A stretch of 64,000 nt of DNA from Methylobacterium frigidaeris (GCF_022179185.1 NZ_BPQJ01000029.1:1-64000), one strand, 5' to 3'; counted from the stretch's first letter, positions 10,676-19,300 are shown. The notes: generated by a model from the letters alone, not told the origin. Numbers and translations are program-made.

Positions 10676-11777
10676 CGTCAGGCGCCTCCCGCGGGGTGAG
10701 GCGCGCCCGCTTGGCGATCTCATAGGCGCCGAGCGCCGCGAGCGCCACCACGAACGGGATCAGGTAGTAGCAGACCCGGAACAGCAGCAGCGCGCCGAGC
10801 ACCGATTCCCGCGGCAGGCCCGAGAGCGCCAGCAGCACCGTGGCCTCGAACACCCCGAGCCCGCCTGGCGCGTGGCTGGCGATGCCGAGCATCGCGGCGA
10901 GCACGTAGATCGCCAGGAAGGTCTCGAAGCTGACGCCGTGGCCGGCCGGCAGCAGCACGTAGAGCACGCCGGCCGCCGCGCAGACGTCGCCGGCGCCGAC
11001 CAGCATCTGGCTCAGGGAGAGCTTCAGGCCCGGCAGTTCCAGGCGCCAGCCCCGCACCTTGACGCTGCGGCGCCTGAGCGAGACCCAGACGAGGTAGGCG
11101 ATCACCGCGGCGAGCGTTGCGACGCCGAACCCCTGGTTGAGCAGGACGCTGGTATAGGTGAGGTGCGAGAGCGGCTCGGCCTCGCGGATCAGGCTGATGC
11201 CGAGCACCGCCCCCATGCCGAGCCAGAAGGTGAAGCCGGCGACGATGGTGAGCGCCGCGATGCGCCCGGGGCTGAGGCCTTGCCCGGAATAGATCCAGTA
11301 GCGCACCGTGCCGGCAGTGAGCAGCGGGAAGCCCAAGTTGAAGCTCACCGCGTAGCTGGTGAAGGAGGCGAGCGCGGTGGTGCGGTAGGGCACCTTCAGC
11401 TTGAGCTGGCGGAGCGCCAGGGCGTCGTAGCAGGTGAGGAAGAGGTAGCTCACCACGACGAGCGCGATGGCCAGCCCGATCTGGTCCGGCGTCGCCGCCA
11501 GGAAGGCGGTGCGCAGCTCGGCCCAGGTGACGGTGGAGACGAGCTTGCCCAGCACCCCGAGGGAGATGACGAACAGCACGACGCTGGCGAGCGTGCCGAT
11601 CCAGGCGTAGCGACGCCGGTGGCGGGCGCGGTGCTCCTCCGGGCCCGGTTTGGAGCCCGGATCCTTGCCGGGTTCGTGCCCGGCCGGATCCTCGTCGCGC
11701 GGCAGCCCGCCCCCGGCGCCGGCATCGCGCAGGGGTTTGGCCTGCGCGAGGTTCTTGTCCTGCGTGGCGAAGTTCAT
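10644..11777 (-). CDS. UPF0104 family membrane protein (flippase-like, lysylphosphatidylglycerol synthase TM-region type)
   Basis: A 377-residue polytopic protein with about eight membrane helices after a charged, His/Arg-rich cytoplasmic N-terminus (first 80 residues). The conserved SHAPGGLGVFE motif in the second half identifies the family, whose members include flippase domains of lipid aminoacyltransferases. No synthase domain is attached. The start MNFATQD is one choice; a longer frame upstream lacks homology. It sits in a co-directional gene train with a glycosyltransferase and a PIG-L deacetylase, so it could move a glycolipid across the membrane. That is inference only. It overlaps the kinase gene downstream by 32 bp. 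Confidence 0.75.
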   Translation of the reverse strand: MNFATQDKNLAQAKPLRDAGAGGGLPRDEDPAGHEPGKDPGSKPGPEEHRARHRRRYAWIGTLASVVLFVISLGVLGKLVSTVTWAELRTAFLAATPDQIGLAIALVVVSYLFLTCYDALALRQLKLKVPYRTTALASFTSYAVSFNLGFPLLTAGTVRYWIYSGQGLSPGRIAALTIVAGFTFWLGMGAVLGISLIREAEPLSHLTYTSVLLNQGFGVATLAAVIAYLVWVSLRRRSVKVRGWRLELPGLKLSLSQMLVGAGDVCAAAGVLYVLLPAGHGVSFETFLAIYVLAAMLGIASHAPGGLGVFEATVLLALSGLPRESVLGALLLFRVCYYLIPFVVALAALGAYEIAKRARLTPREAPDDDAAESDPTP

Positions 11778-11946
11778 CGCGTCGGCGTCCGACCCCGCTG
11801 GTCGCCGGCGCGAGCCCGCGGCCGATCGCGGCCAGGCTCGCGCACAAAGGTGCCCGGCGGCACTCCGACCGAGCCCCGCTCGCATGAGGGGCCATTTAGG
11901 CGCTCTGCCGGCGAATGACCAGCCGGACCATGCGGCGGGCGGGACA

Positions 11947-12576
11947 TCAGCCGGGAAGGCCGAGACGACGCGCCGCCTCGGCGAGGCCGGCGGCGATGCG
12001 CTGGGAGACCAGGGGGCTGGTGCAAACGTAGGTCGGGCTCGGATGCGGGATCGCCACCACGGGCAGGTCCGGGTGCGCCGCGGCGAGGTCCGATGCCAGG
12101 GTCTGGGAGACGCGGCCGGACAGGACGACGACCGCGAGGTCCGGCATCAGGGCCAGCAACGGCGGCAGGTAGGCCCGCGCTGCCCGGATCTCTCCGGTGC
12201 GCGGCGCCCGGTTGCGGGCGCCGGGGGCGTGGATCACCCACGGCACGGCGTTCCAGATCAGGGTGTCGGCCCGCGGGATGCCGGCCTGCGACAGGAAGCG
12301 GAAGAGGTTGGCGGCGGTGCCGGTCGGGTTGTCGCGGGAGACGAAGGCGGTGCGGCCCGTGGCCGGGCCCGGAGTCTCGAGGAGGAGGAGCAGGCGGGCC
12401 CCCACGCCGCCGTCGAGGGGATCGGCCTCCGGCACCGGCCTGTCCTGCTCGGCCCGGATCCGCTCGGCGAGGCGGCGCAGGGCTGCGAGGTGGGGGCTGG
12501 CCTCGACGAGGGCGTGGCGCGCCGCGACGGCGCCGGGGTCGGCCAGGCTCTTCGGAGCAGCCGGTCCACCGCTCAC
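11947..12576 (-). CDS. Uracil-DNA glycosylase superfamily protein
   Basis: A 209-residue protein with UDG-fold motifs: LLLETPGPAT near 64-73, the Asn-containing strand IWNAVPW at 107-113 (N109), GRVSQ at 154-158 and the late His motif IPHPSP at 176-181. These match small bacterial uracil-DNA glycosylase-like proteins that excise uracil from DNA, though the active-site acid of well-studied families is not obvious. A GTG start is chosen because it overlaps the stop of the deacetylase gene (GTGA), implying coupling. A housekeeping repair gene inside a biosynthetic gene train may be incidental. The 169 bp between it and the membrane-protein gene shows nothing notable. Confidence 0.72.
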   Translation of the reverse strand: MSGGPAAPKSLADPGAVAARHALVEASPHLAALRRLAERIRAEQDRPVPEADPLDGGVGARLLLLLETPGPATGRTAFVSRDNPTGTAANLFRFLSQAGIPRADTLIWNAVPWVIHAPGARNRAPRTGEIRAARAYLPPLLALMPDLAVVVLSGRVSQTLASDLAAAHPDLPVVAIPHPSPTYVCTSPLVSQRIAAGLAEAARRLGLPG

Positions 12577-13322
12577 GCGAGGGCGAGCCCGTCCGGCATG
12601 GCGCCGGCGAGGCGGAAATGCTCGCGTGCGCCCTCGGCGCCCAGGCGCTCGGCGAGGCCGGCGGGGCCGCCGAACTGGAAGCCGATCTGGCTCGCGTAAG
12701 CGGCGCAGGCCGCGTGCTTGGCGGCTTCCTCCTCCGCGGACAGGCGCACGGTGACGGCGGGGAGCCCCGCGAAGGTGTCGCGGAACGGCTCCTTCGGGTC
12801 GGGGTGGCGCACGGTATAGGGGAAGTCGCGCCACCACAGGACCGGGCAGGACGGGGCCAGGGCGGCCAGCGCCCGCACCAGCTGGACGTGATCGACATGG
12901 CCGCCCACCCCCTGCGGGGCGAGCAGCAGGTCGGGCGAGGCCTCCGCCATCAGGCGGGCGAGAACCGGGGCGAGGTCGTCGGCGAGGGGGTCGTCGGGCC
13001 GGGTCTCGGCGAAGAGTTCCGGCGCCGAGGCGTAGCCGCGATGCGGTGCTTCCGTGAGCGCGACGTGGACGGGAAGGTTGAGGCCGAGGGCCGCCGCCGC
13101 CGCCCGATCCTCGTCACGCCGCAGGGCCATGTAGTCGACCTCCGGCCCGAGTCCCTTGTCGATCTGGCAGGCCAGCGCGAAGTCCGTCGGCTCCGGTACG
13201 CTGGCGGTGAGCAGCGTCACCATCACCACCTGCCATCCCCCGTGCGCGAGCTGCGCCAGGGTGCCGCCGCAGGAGAAGGCGGCATCGTCGAGATGGGGCG
13301 AGAGGGCGAGGGCTGTGGGCAT
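12573..13322 (-). CDS. PIG-L family N-acetylglucosamine-type deacetylase
   Basis: A 249-residue LmbE/PIG-L protein. The zinc site is visible as PHLDD (H10, D12, D13) and the later GHVDH (H142, D144, H145). The family removes acetyl groups from N-acetylglucosamine linked to inositol or lipid, for example MshB in mycothiol synthesis and PIG-L in GPI anchor synthesis. Here it lies two genes upstream of a UPF0104 protein and directly downstream of a GT4 glycosyltransferase, in a train that starts with inositol-phosphate synthase. That context supports an inositol-glucosamine-like substrate, as an inference. No strong ribosome binding site is seen. A palindromic repeat separates it from the glycosyltransferase gene. 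Confidence 0.85.
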   Translation of the reverse strand: MPTALALSPHLDDAAFSCGGTLAQLAHGGWQVVMVTLLTASVPEPTDFALACQIDKGLGPEVDYMALRRDEDRAAAAALGLNLPVHVALTEAPHRGYASAPELFAETRPDDPLADDLAPVLARLMAEASPDLLLAPQGVGGHVDHVQLVRALAALAPSCPVLWWRDFPYTVRHPDPKEPFRDTFAGLPAVTVRLSAEEEAAKHAACAAYASQIGFQFGGPAGLAERLGAEGAREHFRLAGAMPDGLALA

Positions 13323-13349
13323 CAAGTACTCAAAGGTAACGAATAAGGC

Positions 13350-13380
13350 GCGGGATCCCCTCTCCCACACGGGAGAGGGG
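13350..13380. repeat. Palindromic repeat, copy 1 (CCCCTCTCCC stem)
   Basis: A perfect 10-bp inverted repeat (13357-13366 and 13371-13380) with loop ACAC, plus a GCGGGATC flank. The 31-bp unit recurs in opposite orientation at 35119-35149 with one mismatch. It lies between the glycosyltransferase stop and the deacetylase start, so it may form an intercistronic hairpin. Confidence 0.75.
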
Positions 13381-13386
13381 GTGCCC

Positions 13387-14622
13387 TCACAACAGGTGCG
13401 GCTCGGCGCGGAAGCGGCAGCCGGGGTCGTGCGGCAGGTCCGGGTCGAAGGCCGGGTCCGGCCGCTCGCCTTTCACCGCCGCGTAGACCTCCATGATCTG
13501 CCGTCCCACCGCCTGCCAGGAATAGACCCGGCGGCACTCCTCCAGGGCGGATGCCGCGAGGCGCGCCCGCAGGGAGTGGTCGGTGATGATCCGGTGCAGG
13601 GCGTCCGCCAGGGCCGTCACGTCGCCGGGTTGGACGAGGAGGCCGTTCTCGCCGTCGCGCAGGCAGTCCGAGACGCCGACCGAGTGGGTCGAGACCACGG
13701 CCTGGCCCGCCGCCATCGCCTCCAGGATGGTGTTGGAGAAGCCTTCCGCGTAGGTCGGCGAGACGAACACGTCGCCCATGGCGTAGAGGCCCGGCACCGC
13801 GTCGTAATCGGCGTAGCCGGTGAAGCGCACCTCGGCTTCCGAGAAGCCGAGATCGGCGGCCAAGGCGCGAGCCGGCTCCACGTCGGGGCCGATGCCCGAG
13901 ATGATGGCGGAAAAGGGCGTGCCGCGCAGGCGCAGCAGGCTCAACGCGTCGAGGAAGTCGAGCACGCCTTTCCGGCGGTCGACCCGGCCGTGGTAGAACA
14001 ACCGCACCGGATCGGCGGCATCCCCCGGCTGCCAGCCCTCCGGCGGTCGGAAGCGCGCAGTGTCGACGGCGCCCGGCACGATGGTGAAGCGGTCGGGATC
14101 GCTGCCGAGCCGGTCGCAGACCTCGGCCACGAAGGAGCGCCCGCCGATCAGGAGCGCGTTGGCGTGAGCCAGCACCCGCACCATGGCGAGGCGGTGGGTC
14201 TCGCAGCAGGAGCCGACCCAGTGGCCGTCGCCGCCCTGGATCGAGACCACGCTCGGCACGCCCAGGCGCCTGGAGGCGATCAGCGTGGCGAAGCCCGTGG
14301 GATAGCCGTACTGCGCGTGCAGCACGTCGAAGGGGTTGCGCCCGTGCTCCGCCGCGATCGTCTCGACCATCGTGGCGATGTCGCGCTCGAAATCGCCGCT
14401 CTGCTGCTCGCCGATCTGCTCGAGGCCGATCACCCGCACGCCGGGCACCGGCGGCGGCGGGCCGCCGCCATAGACCTTGGTGCCGAACGCATCGCCCCGG
14501 TATTGGCTCACCATCGTCACGTCGTGACCGGCACCGACCAACTCGCGCAGCAGGTTTTGGGCATAGACGCTCATGCCGGAGATGGCCGGGAAGTAGCGCC
14601 GGCTGACGAAGCAGATCCTCAT
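13387..14622 (-). CDS. GT4 family glycosyltransferase
   Basis: A 411-residue retaining GT-B glycosyltransferase. The N-terminal acceptor domain begins MRICFVSRRYFPAISG with a glycine loop. The nucleotide-sugar domain has FYHGRVDRRKG (209-219) and the E-x7-E motif at E293 and E301 (EGFSNTILE). MshA, which links N-acetylglucosamine to inositol phosphate, belongs to this family, as do many lipopolysaccharide enzymes; sequence alone does not fix the acceptor. The ATG overlaps the stop of the TIM-barrel gene (ATGA), so coupling is likely; a GTG nine bases upstream is less favoured. Together with the inositol-phosphate synthase and PIG-L genes it suggests a pseudo-disaccharide route. Confidence 0.87.
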   Translation of the reverse strand: MRICFVSRRYFPAISGMSVYAQNLLRELVGAGHDVTMVSQYRGDAFGTKVYGGGPPPPVPGVRVIGLEQIGEQQSGDFERDIATMVETIAAEHGRNPFDVLHAQYGYPTGFATLIASRRLGVPSVVSIQGGDGHWVGSCCETHRLAMVRVLAHANALLIGGRSFVAEVCDRLGSDPDRFTIVPGAVDTARFRPPEGWQPGDAADPVRLFYHGRVDRRKGVLDFLDALSLLRLRGTPFSAIISGIGPDVEPARALAADLGFSEAEVRFTGYADYDAVPGLYAMGDVFVSPTYAEGFSNTILEAMAAGQAVVSTHSVGVSDCLRDGENGLLVQPGDVTALADALHRIITDHSLRARLAASALEECRRVYSWQAVGRQIMEVYAAVKGERPDPAFDPDLPHDPGCRFRAEPHLL

Positions 14623-15443
14623 CGGCGGCACTCCCGGAGATAGCGGAGCGAGTCCGGGATCATCCGGTCGGCCCGGTGACTCTCCCGGGAGAGCTCGACG
14701 CAGACGAGCCGGTCGAAGGCGATCGCTTCGAGCGCGTCGAGCACGCCCGGCACGTCCATGTCGCCCTCGCCGAAGGGCAGGTGGATGTGGACCCCGCGCG
14801 CCATGTCCTCGATCGCCACGGTGCCGAGCCGGTCGGCGAACTCCGTCACGGCGGCGGCGGGCTCGCGCTCCCGCGTCACCAGGCAGTGGCCGGTATCGAG
14901 GGCGAGCCGAAGGCCGGGCAGGTCGAGGGCGGCGTAGTCGTCCAGGGTCTCGACCAGCATGCCGGGCTCGGGCTCGAGCGCCGCGACAACCCGGCGCTCG
15001 GCGGCGTAGGCCACGACCTCCTCCAGCCCCGCCCGCAGCCAGGTACGGGCCTCCGCGGGGTCGACGCCGGGCTTCGGCACGCCGGCCCAGAACGACACCG
15101 CCTCCGAGCCGAGGATCGCCGCGATGTCGACGGCGCGGTGCAGGAAGGCGACCCGGCGGGCGCGGCCGGCGGGATCCGCCGTCACCAGGGTCGGCTCGTG
15201 CTTGGCCCGCGGATCGAGGAGGAAGCGGGCCCCGGTCTCGATCACCGAGCCGAGACCGAGGGTGTAGAGCCGGCCGCGCACCCGCTCCGCCTCCTGAGCC
15301 CAGTTCTCCGCGAACGGGTCGAGGTGGTGGATGTCGAGGGTGAGCGCGACGCCGTCGTAGCCGGCATCGGCGATGAGGTTCAGCGCGTCGTCGAGGCGGT
15401 GGTTGGCCGCCCCATTAGTGTTGTAGGCGAAGCGCAGGGTCAT
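14619..15443 (-). CDS. Sugar phosphate isomerase/epimerase (xylose isomerase-like TIM barrel)
   Basis: A 274-residue AP_endonuc_2-type TIM barrel. Candidate metal ligands are E157 (ALEPEPG), D183/H186 (LALDTGHC), H219/H221 (VHIHLPFGEGD) and E250 (VCVELSRE), the usual Glu-Asp-His-Glu layout. Relatives include IolE/IolI, which act on inososes, and EboE-like proteins. It overlaps both neighbours by four bases (ATGA at each end), so it is tightly co-translated with the YcaO enzyme and the glycosyltransferase. A role in cyclitol or sugar isomerisation fits the presence of inositol-phosphate synthase in the same train, but the substrate is unknown. Confidence 0.82.
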   Translation of the reverse strand: MTLRFAYNTNGAANHRLDDALNLIADAGYDGVALTLDIHHLDPFAENWAQEAERVRGRLYTLGLGSVIETGARFLLDPRAKHEPTLVTADPAGRARRVAFLHRAVDIAAILGSEAVSFWAGVPKPGVDPAEARTWLRAGLEEVVAYAAERRVVAALEPEPGMLVETLDDYAALDLPGLRLALDTGHCLVTREREPAAAVTEFADRLGTVAIEDMARGVHIHLPFGEGDMDVPGVLDALEAIAFDRLVCVELSRESHRADRMIPDSLRYLRECRR

Positions 15444-16996
15444 GCCGCCCTCCCCCGGCGCTCGAGGCGGAACGGCGCGTGGTGCGATTCCGGCTCGCGG
15501 TAGAGCGGATAGAGCGGGCCGACGATCTCGTCCGCCAGCGCCACGTCGAACAGCGGCTGGCCGCCGAAGCGCTCCAGGGCCTCCGGGGTCAGGCGCACCG
15601 GGCGCAAGGTCTCGCTCGGCTCTCCGAAGCGGATCAGCGGGTGGTCGCGCTCGATGAGCTTAAGCGTGTTGCGCTCGCCGATGCGGTAGTAGCTCATGGT
15701 CTCGACCTCGAGCCCCGGCACGATCGCCTTGACGATGCCGACCCCGCCGCCGGGCGGCGAGGCATCGACGTAGAGCACGTCGAAGCCTTGCCCCTCCAGC
15801 CGCTCGCGGGCGATGCGGCCGCGATCCTGGCCGGTCGGGGCGGCTTGCGTCGGCAGGTCGGCGAAGCGCTTGGTGGCGCGCTCGGAATAGACCGTCTGGC
15901 TCAGGAAGCCGCGAAGGGTCTCGGCCGGCTCGCCGATCCAGTCGAGCATCGCGGCGAGCGCCCTGCCCTCTTCCAGGTCGAGGCTCGGCAGCGCCTTCTC
16001 GATGAAGGCATCGACGTAGCCCGGCGGGGTGATCGAGCGGGCGAGGTCGAGCGGCCCGTGTCCGAAGGTCTTGCGCACCCGCGCCGCCTGGAACTCCAGG
16101 ATCGCCTTGCGCAGGGCCCGCTCGCGGTCGGGATCGCAGGCCTCGCCGCAGGCCGAGAGTGCGATCGGCGCCGGCGTGCGCGACGCATCGACGTCGTAGC
16201 CGACGCAGTAGACGTTGGTGAAGCCGAACTGATCGGTGGCGAATTTCGGCATCGCGCGAATCCCCAAGGATTCCAGCCGGTCGAGCATGAAGCGGGTCTC
16301 GGGGCCGAGGCCCTCCGAGGTGTCGAGCATCACGCCCTGGTCGAGGGCGCGGAACAGCAGGCCGTTGCCGTCGCGCTGGAGCAGTTCGAGGAGCCCATGC
16401 CCGAGGGCGAAGTCGACGTCCGGCCCGGCGCCGAGCCCGTTGGTGATGAGGTTGGTGAAGGGCTGGTAGCCCGGCGACAGCTCGAAATAGTCGGTCGCCG
16501 CCACGTCGAGCGGCATCAGCACCGTCTCGCCGGTCCGCGCCCGCACCGTGCCGGTCCATTCGAGCACGGTGTCGCGGTTCACGGGGCTGCCTGCCGGCAG
16601 CCCGAGCGTGAGCGGATCGGCGACGGACTTGGCGCCGAACACCCGCACGAGGTCGTGGTAGCTGCCGCGCTCCTTCTTGCGCGGGATCAGCGCCAGGCTC
16701 GGCATCAGGTTCTCGGCGATCTCGGCGACCGAGCCGATGATCGCCTCGTCGTCGGTGGCACCGTAGCCGATCCCGCTCGGCATCGCGCCGACGAAGTAGG
16801 GATCGTCGAGGAACAGCGAGACGAACCAGCACGGCACCCCGGTGCGATCGAGGGGCGCCAGGGGAAAGCCGACGATCCGGCCCGGCGGCAGCACGTCGAG
16901 ATAGGCCAGGACCGCGTCCGGCAGGCGCTCGGGGAGCCCCTCGACGACGCGCGTCTGGCCGTAGGTATAGGGGCGGGGTGCGGTGGGTCTGTCCAC
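15440..16996 (-). CDS. YcaO family ATP-dependent cyclodehydratase/thioamidation-type enzyme
   Basis: A 518-residue YcaO protein. The ATP/Mg-binding elements are visible in order: SVAEIAEN (89-96), the diagnostic TNGLGAGPDVDFALGHGLLE ending at E204, and ALRKAILEFQAAR with E301 and Q303. A C-terminal half with IVKAIVPGLEVE (about 423-434) is typical of full-length family members. YcaO enzymes activate amide oxygens with ATP, usually on peptides. Some act on small molecules: a YcaO enzyme (YcfA) is known in 6-thioguanine synthesis. No TfuA, E1-like or ThiF partner and no precursor-peptide gene is evident here, which favours a small-molecule substrate. A GTG start follows GGAGGAG by ten bases. 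The C-terminus lacks the proline-rich tail of azoline-forming members. Confidence 0.88.
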   Translation of the reverse strand: MDRPTAPRPYTYGQTRVVEGLPERLPDAVLAYLDVLPPGRIVGFPLAPLDRTGVPCWFVSLFLDDPYFVGAMPSGIGYGATDDEAIIGSVAEIAENLMPSLALIPRKKERGSYHDLVRVFGAKSVADPLTLGLPAGSPVNRDTVLEWTGTVRARTGETVLMPLDVAATDYFELSPGYQPFTNLITNGLGAGPDVDFALGHGLLELLQRDGNGLLFRALDQGVMLDTSEGLGPETRFMLDRLESLGIRAMPKFATDQFGFTNVYCVGYDVDASRTPAPIALSACGEACDPDRERALRKAILEFQAARVRKTFGHGPLDLARSITPPGYVDAFIEKALPSLDLEEGRALAAMLDWIGEPAETLRGFLSQTVYSERATKRFADLPTQAAPTGQDRGRIARERLEGQGFDVLYVDASPPGGGVGIVKAIVPGLEVETMSYYRIGERNTLKLIERDHPLIRFGEPSETLRPVRLTPEALERFGGQPLFDVALADEIVGPLYPLYREPESHHAPFRLERRGRAA

Positions 16997-17020
16997 GATA
17001 GAAGAACTCCTCCGCGGGCC

Positions 17021-18064
17021 TCAGGCGGCCGGCAGGACGGGGGATCGGGCGGGAAGATGCGAGGGGGAGGCGGCGTAGGCGCGGGCGAGGAGCCGCATCG
17101 TGTGCAGGTCGCGCTCGGCCGACCACGCGTCGCGTCCCGCCGGATCGCGCAGAGAGTGCCCGAAGGCCCGCACCTGCTCCAGGAACGGCGAGGCTCCCTC
17201 GTCGAAGCGAAGCGCCACGGTCTCGCCCGCGGCGCCGTCGGTGAAGGTGACGCTCCCGCCCGATTCCTGGCCCATCGTGTTCTGGGCAACCAACAGGCCC
17301 TTCGTGCCGGCGATCTCCAGGCGCCGCCGCGGCAGCGCGTCGGGGCAGTTATAGGCGACGTGCAGGCTCGCCAGCACGCCCGACCCGGTGCGGCCGATGA
17401 GGAGCGCGCCGTCGTCGACGGCGTAGTCCTGGGCCCGGGCCTGGGTCAGCGCCGTCACGTCGAGGAGCGGCTCGTCGAGGAGGAAGTCGGTCAGGTCGAG
17501 GCCATGGGGGGCGAGGTCCATCAGCGCACCCCCGCCGGCCTGGGCCTGGTCGATGCGCCAGTTCGTCTGCCCTGGAATCGCCGTCCAGCCCCGGTCGAGC
17601 CAGCAGGCATAGACGATCCGGACCGCCGTGACGGTGCCGACCCGGCCAGCGCGGATCTCGTCGCGCAGGAGCCGGTGAGCCGGGTGGTGGCGCTGGTCGA
17701 AGGCGGTGCCGTAGAGGATGCCGGTGCGGGCCACCGCCGCCGCCATCGCCTCGGCGTCCCCGAGCGAGGCCGCCATCGGCTTCTCGCACAGGATCGCCTT
17801 GCCGGCCCCGGCCAGCACCTCGACGGCGCCGCGATGGAGGTGATTCGGGGTCGCGACGTAGACCGCCTCGACCTCCGGCTCGGCGAGGAGCCCGGCGAGG
17901 TCGGCATGGCCGTGCGCGCCGAGATCGGCGGCAGCCGCGCGGGCGTCCGCCCCGGGATCGCAGACCGCGACGAGCCGATGGCCGGCGGCCCGGATCGCCG
18001 GGGCCATGAAGTCGCGGGCGACCCAGCCGAATCCGACGATGCCCCAGCCGATCGAATCCGGCAT
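17021..18064 (-). CDS. Gfo/Idh/MocA family NAD(P)-dependent oxidoreductase
   Basis: A 347-residue two-domain dehydrogenase. The Rossmann loop is GIVGFGWVAR (8-17), the EKP motif is at 94-96, and the catalytic segment GGGALMDLAPHGLD has D183 and H187. Family members oxidise or reduce sugars and cyclitols; IolG, inositol 2-dehydrogenase, is one. The ATG shares a base with the stop of the methyltransferase gene (TGATG); the preceding GTG could also serve. Acting beside inositol-phosphate synthase and an IolE-like barrel, it may oxidise a cyclitol or sugar hydroxyl to allow amination or epimerisation. That is inference; no aminotransferase is present in the cluster. Confidence 0.85.
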   Translation of the reverse strand: MPDSIGWGIVGFGWVARDFMAPAIRAAGHRLVAVCDPGADARAAAADLGAHGHADLAGLLAEPEVEAVYVATPNHLHRGAVEVLAGAGKAILCEKPMAASLGDAEAMAAAVARTGILYGTAFDQRHHPAHRLLRDEIRAGRVGTVTAVRIVYACWLDRGWTAIPGQTNWRIDQAQAGGGALMDLAPHGLDLTDFLLDEPLLDVTALTQARAQDYAVDDGALLIGRTGSGVLASLHVAYNCPDALPRRRLEIAGTKGLLVAQNTMGQESGGSVTFTDGAAGETVALRFDEGASPFLEQVRAFGHSLRDPAGRDAWSAERDLHTMRLLARAYAASPSHLPARSPVLPAA

Positions 18065-19236
18065 CACCAGCGCTCCGGCAGGTCGACGAACTCGCGGATG
18101 CGGGCGCGGTCGATGGTGTCAGGCGTCGCCTCCAGGGTCTCGGGGCCCTCGGAGTGCATCGGATAGGTGGCGCGGGCCGCGTACTCGTCGCGGTAGCGCT
18201 CGGACGGCCAGGCGATGGCGTAGCCACCGGCGGGATCAGGTCGGTAGAGCGGGTTCAGGCGCAAGGGCGCGCCCTCCCGCGGCAGGGTCAGGCCGTCGAC
18301 GAGGGGCCGGGGCGCCGGACGCATCCCGGGACCGCAGACGACCGAGAACGCCTCGACGTGGTCGAGGGTGGCGGGCTCGGCCGGCACGGGGGCACGGGCC
18401 TCGACGAGGGCCCGGGTCAATTCGTCGTCGTCGTAGACGAGTCCGTCGGGAAACAGTTCCTCGATCTCGGCCGACGAGACCGCGTGCCCTGACGAGAAGC
18501 CGGGCCGGGCGCTGTTATGGACGTGGCTGAGCGCCAGCCATCCCTCTTCGCCGGCGGTCTTGCGCAGGCAATCGAGGATGCGGGCCTTCTCGGGCAAGAA
18601 ATAGAACGCGTCGTGGCACATCACGAGGTCGACGGGCGCCTGGTTGATCGGCCAGTGCGGCGAGGCGGCGTCGAAGCAGACGAGCTGCGGCCGCTGCCCG
18701 GCGACCCAGTGGCGGGCGACCCAGAGCTTGGCGAAGACCACGTCGCTCCCCGAGACCCTGACCCCCCTCGCCTGCAACTCGCGCAGGTAGTGGCCGATGC
18801 CGCAGGCGAGTTCGAAGGCGCAGGCCGGCTTGTTCCAGTGCGCCTCCAAGAGGGCGAGGCCGGCGAGATAGGTCGGGTCGCTCCAGCGATTGACGAAGTA
18901 GTCGCCGACCCTCCCCCAGCCGAGGCGCGCGCAGGCCTCCCGCAACGACACGTACTTCATCTCGCGCACGAGCTCGCGCAGGGTCGCGGGATCGGCCGGC
19001 GGACCGGTCCACCAATCGTCCTGGTCGGCGAGCAGGAGTTCGAGGGCGTGGCCGGGCGCGCCCTTGTCGAGATGGCCCAGCACGTCGCGCACCAGGTCGT
19101 CGCGCCCGACCCGCAGATAGGGAATGCCGTCGACCACCGGCCAGCGCGGGCCGCGCTTGCCCTCGCGCAGGGAATGGGGCGTGTCGTGGTGCAGCGCCTC
19201 GCCGGTCACCGGCGAGAGGAGCCCGAACGGGATCAC
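18064..19236 (-). CDS. Trm112-like domain fused to a class I SAM methyltransferase
   Basis: A 390-residue protein. Residues 5-45 (SPVTGEAL to WPVVDGIPYLRV) resemble a Trm112-type domain without its usual cysteines. Residues 140-260 form a SAM-binding domain: motif I FELACGIGHY (141-150), an acidic strand end at SGSDVV and the post-motif DLVMCHDAFYFL. A further C-terminal region of about 130 residues is not recognised. The fusion resembles methyltransferases of secondary metabolism that act on sugars or small molecules. A GTG start with GAGGAAA seven bases upstream is preferred over a farther GTG. The target in this cluster is unknown. Confidence 0.78.
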   Translation of the reverse strand: MIPFGLLSPVTGEALHHDTPHSLREGKRGPRWPVVDGIPYLRVGRDDLVRDVLGHLDKGAPGHALELLLADQDDWWTGPPADPATLRELVREMKYVSLREACARLGWGRVGDYFVNRWSDPTYLAGLALLEAHWNKPACAFELACGIGHYLRELQARGVRVSGSDVVFAKLWVARHWVAGQRPQLVCFDAASPHWPINQAPVDLVMCHDAFYFLPEKARILDCLRKTAGEEGWLALSHVHNSARPGFSSGHAVSSAEIEELFPDGLVYDDDELTRALVEARAPVPAEPATLDHVEAFSVVCGPGMRPAPRPLVDGLTLPREGAPLRLNPLYRPDPAGGYAIAWPSERYRDEYAARATYPMHSEGPETLEATPDTIDRARIREFVDLPERW

Positions 19237-19300
19237 GGATGCGTTTCCTCGCGGCGCCCGCCGGGCGGCAGGCTCTGACGTGAGATAGAGCACGGGCGCA

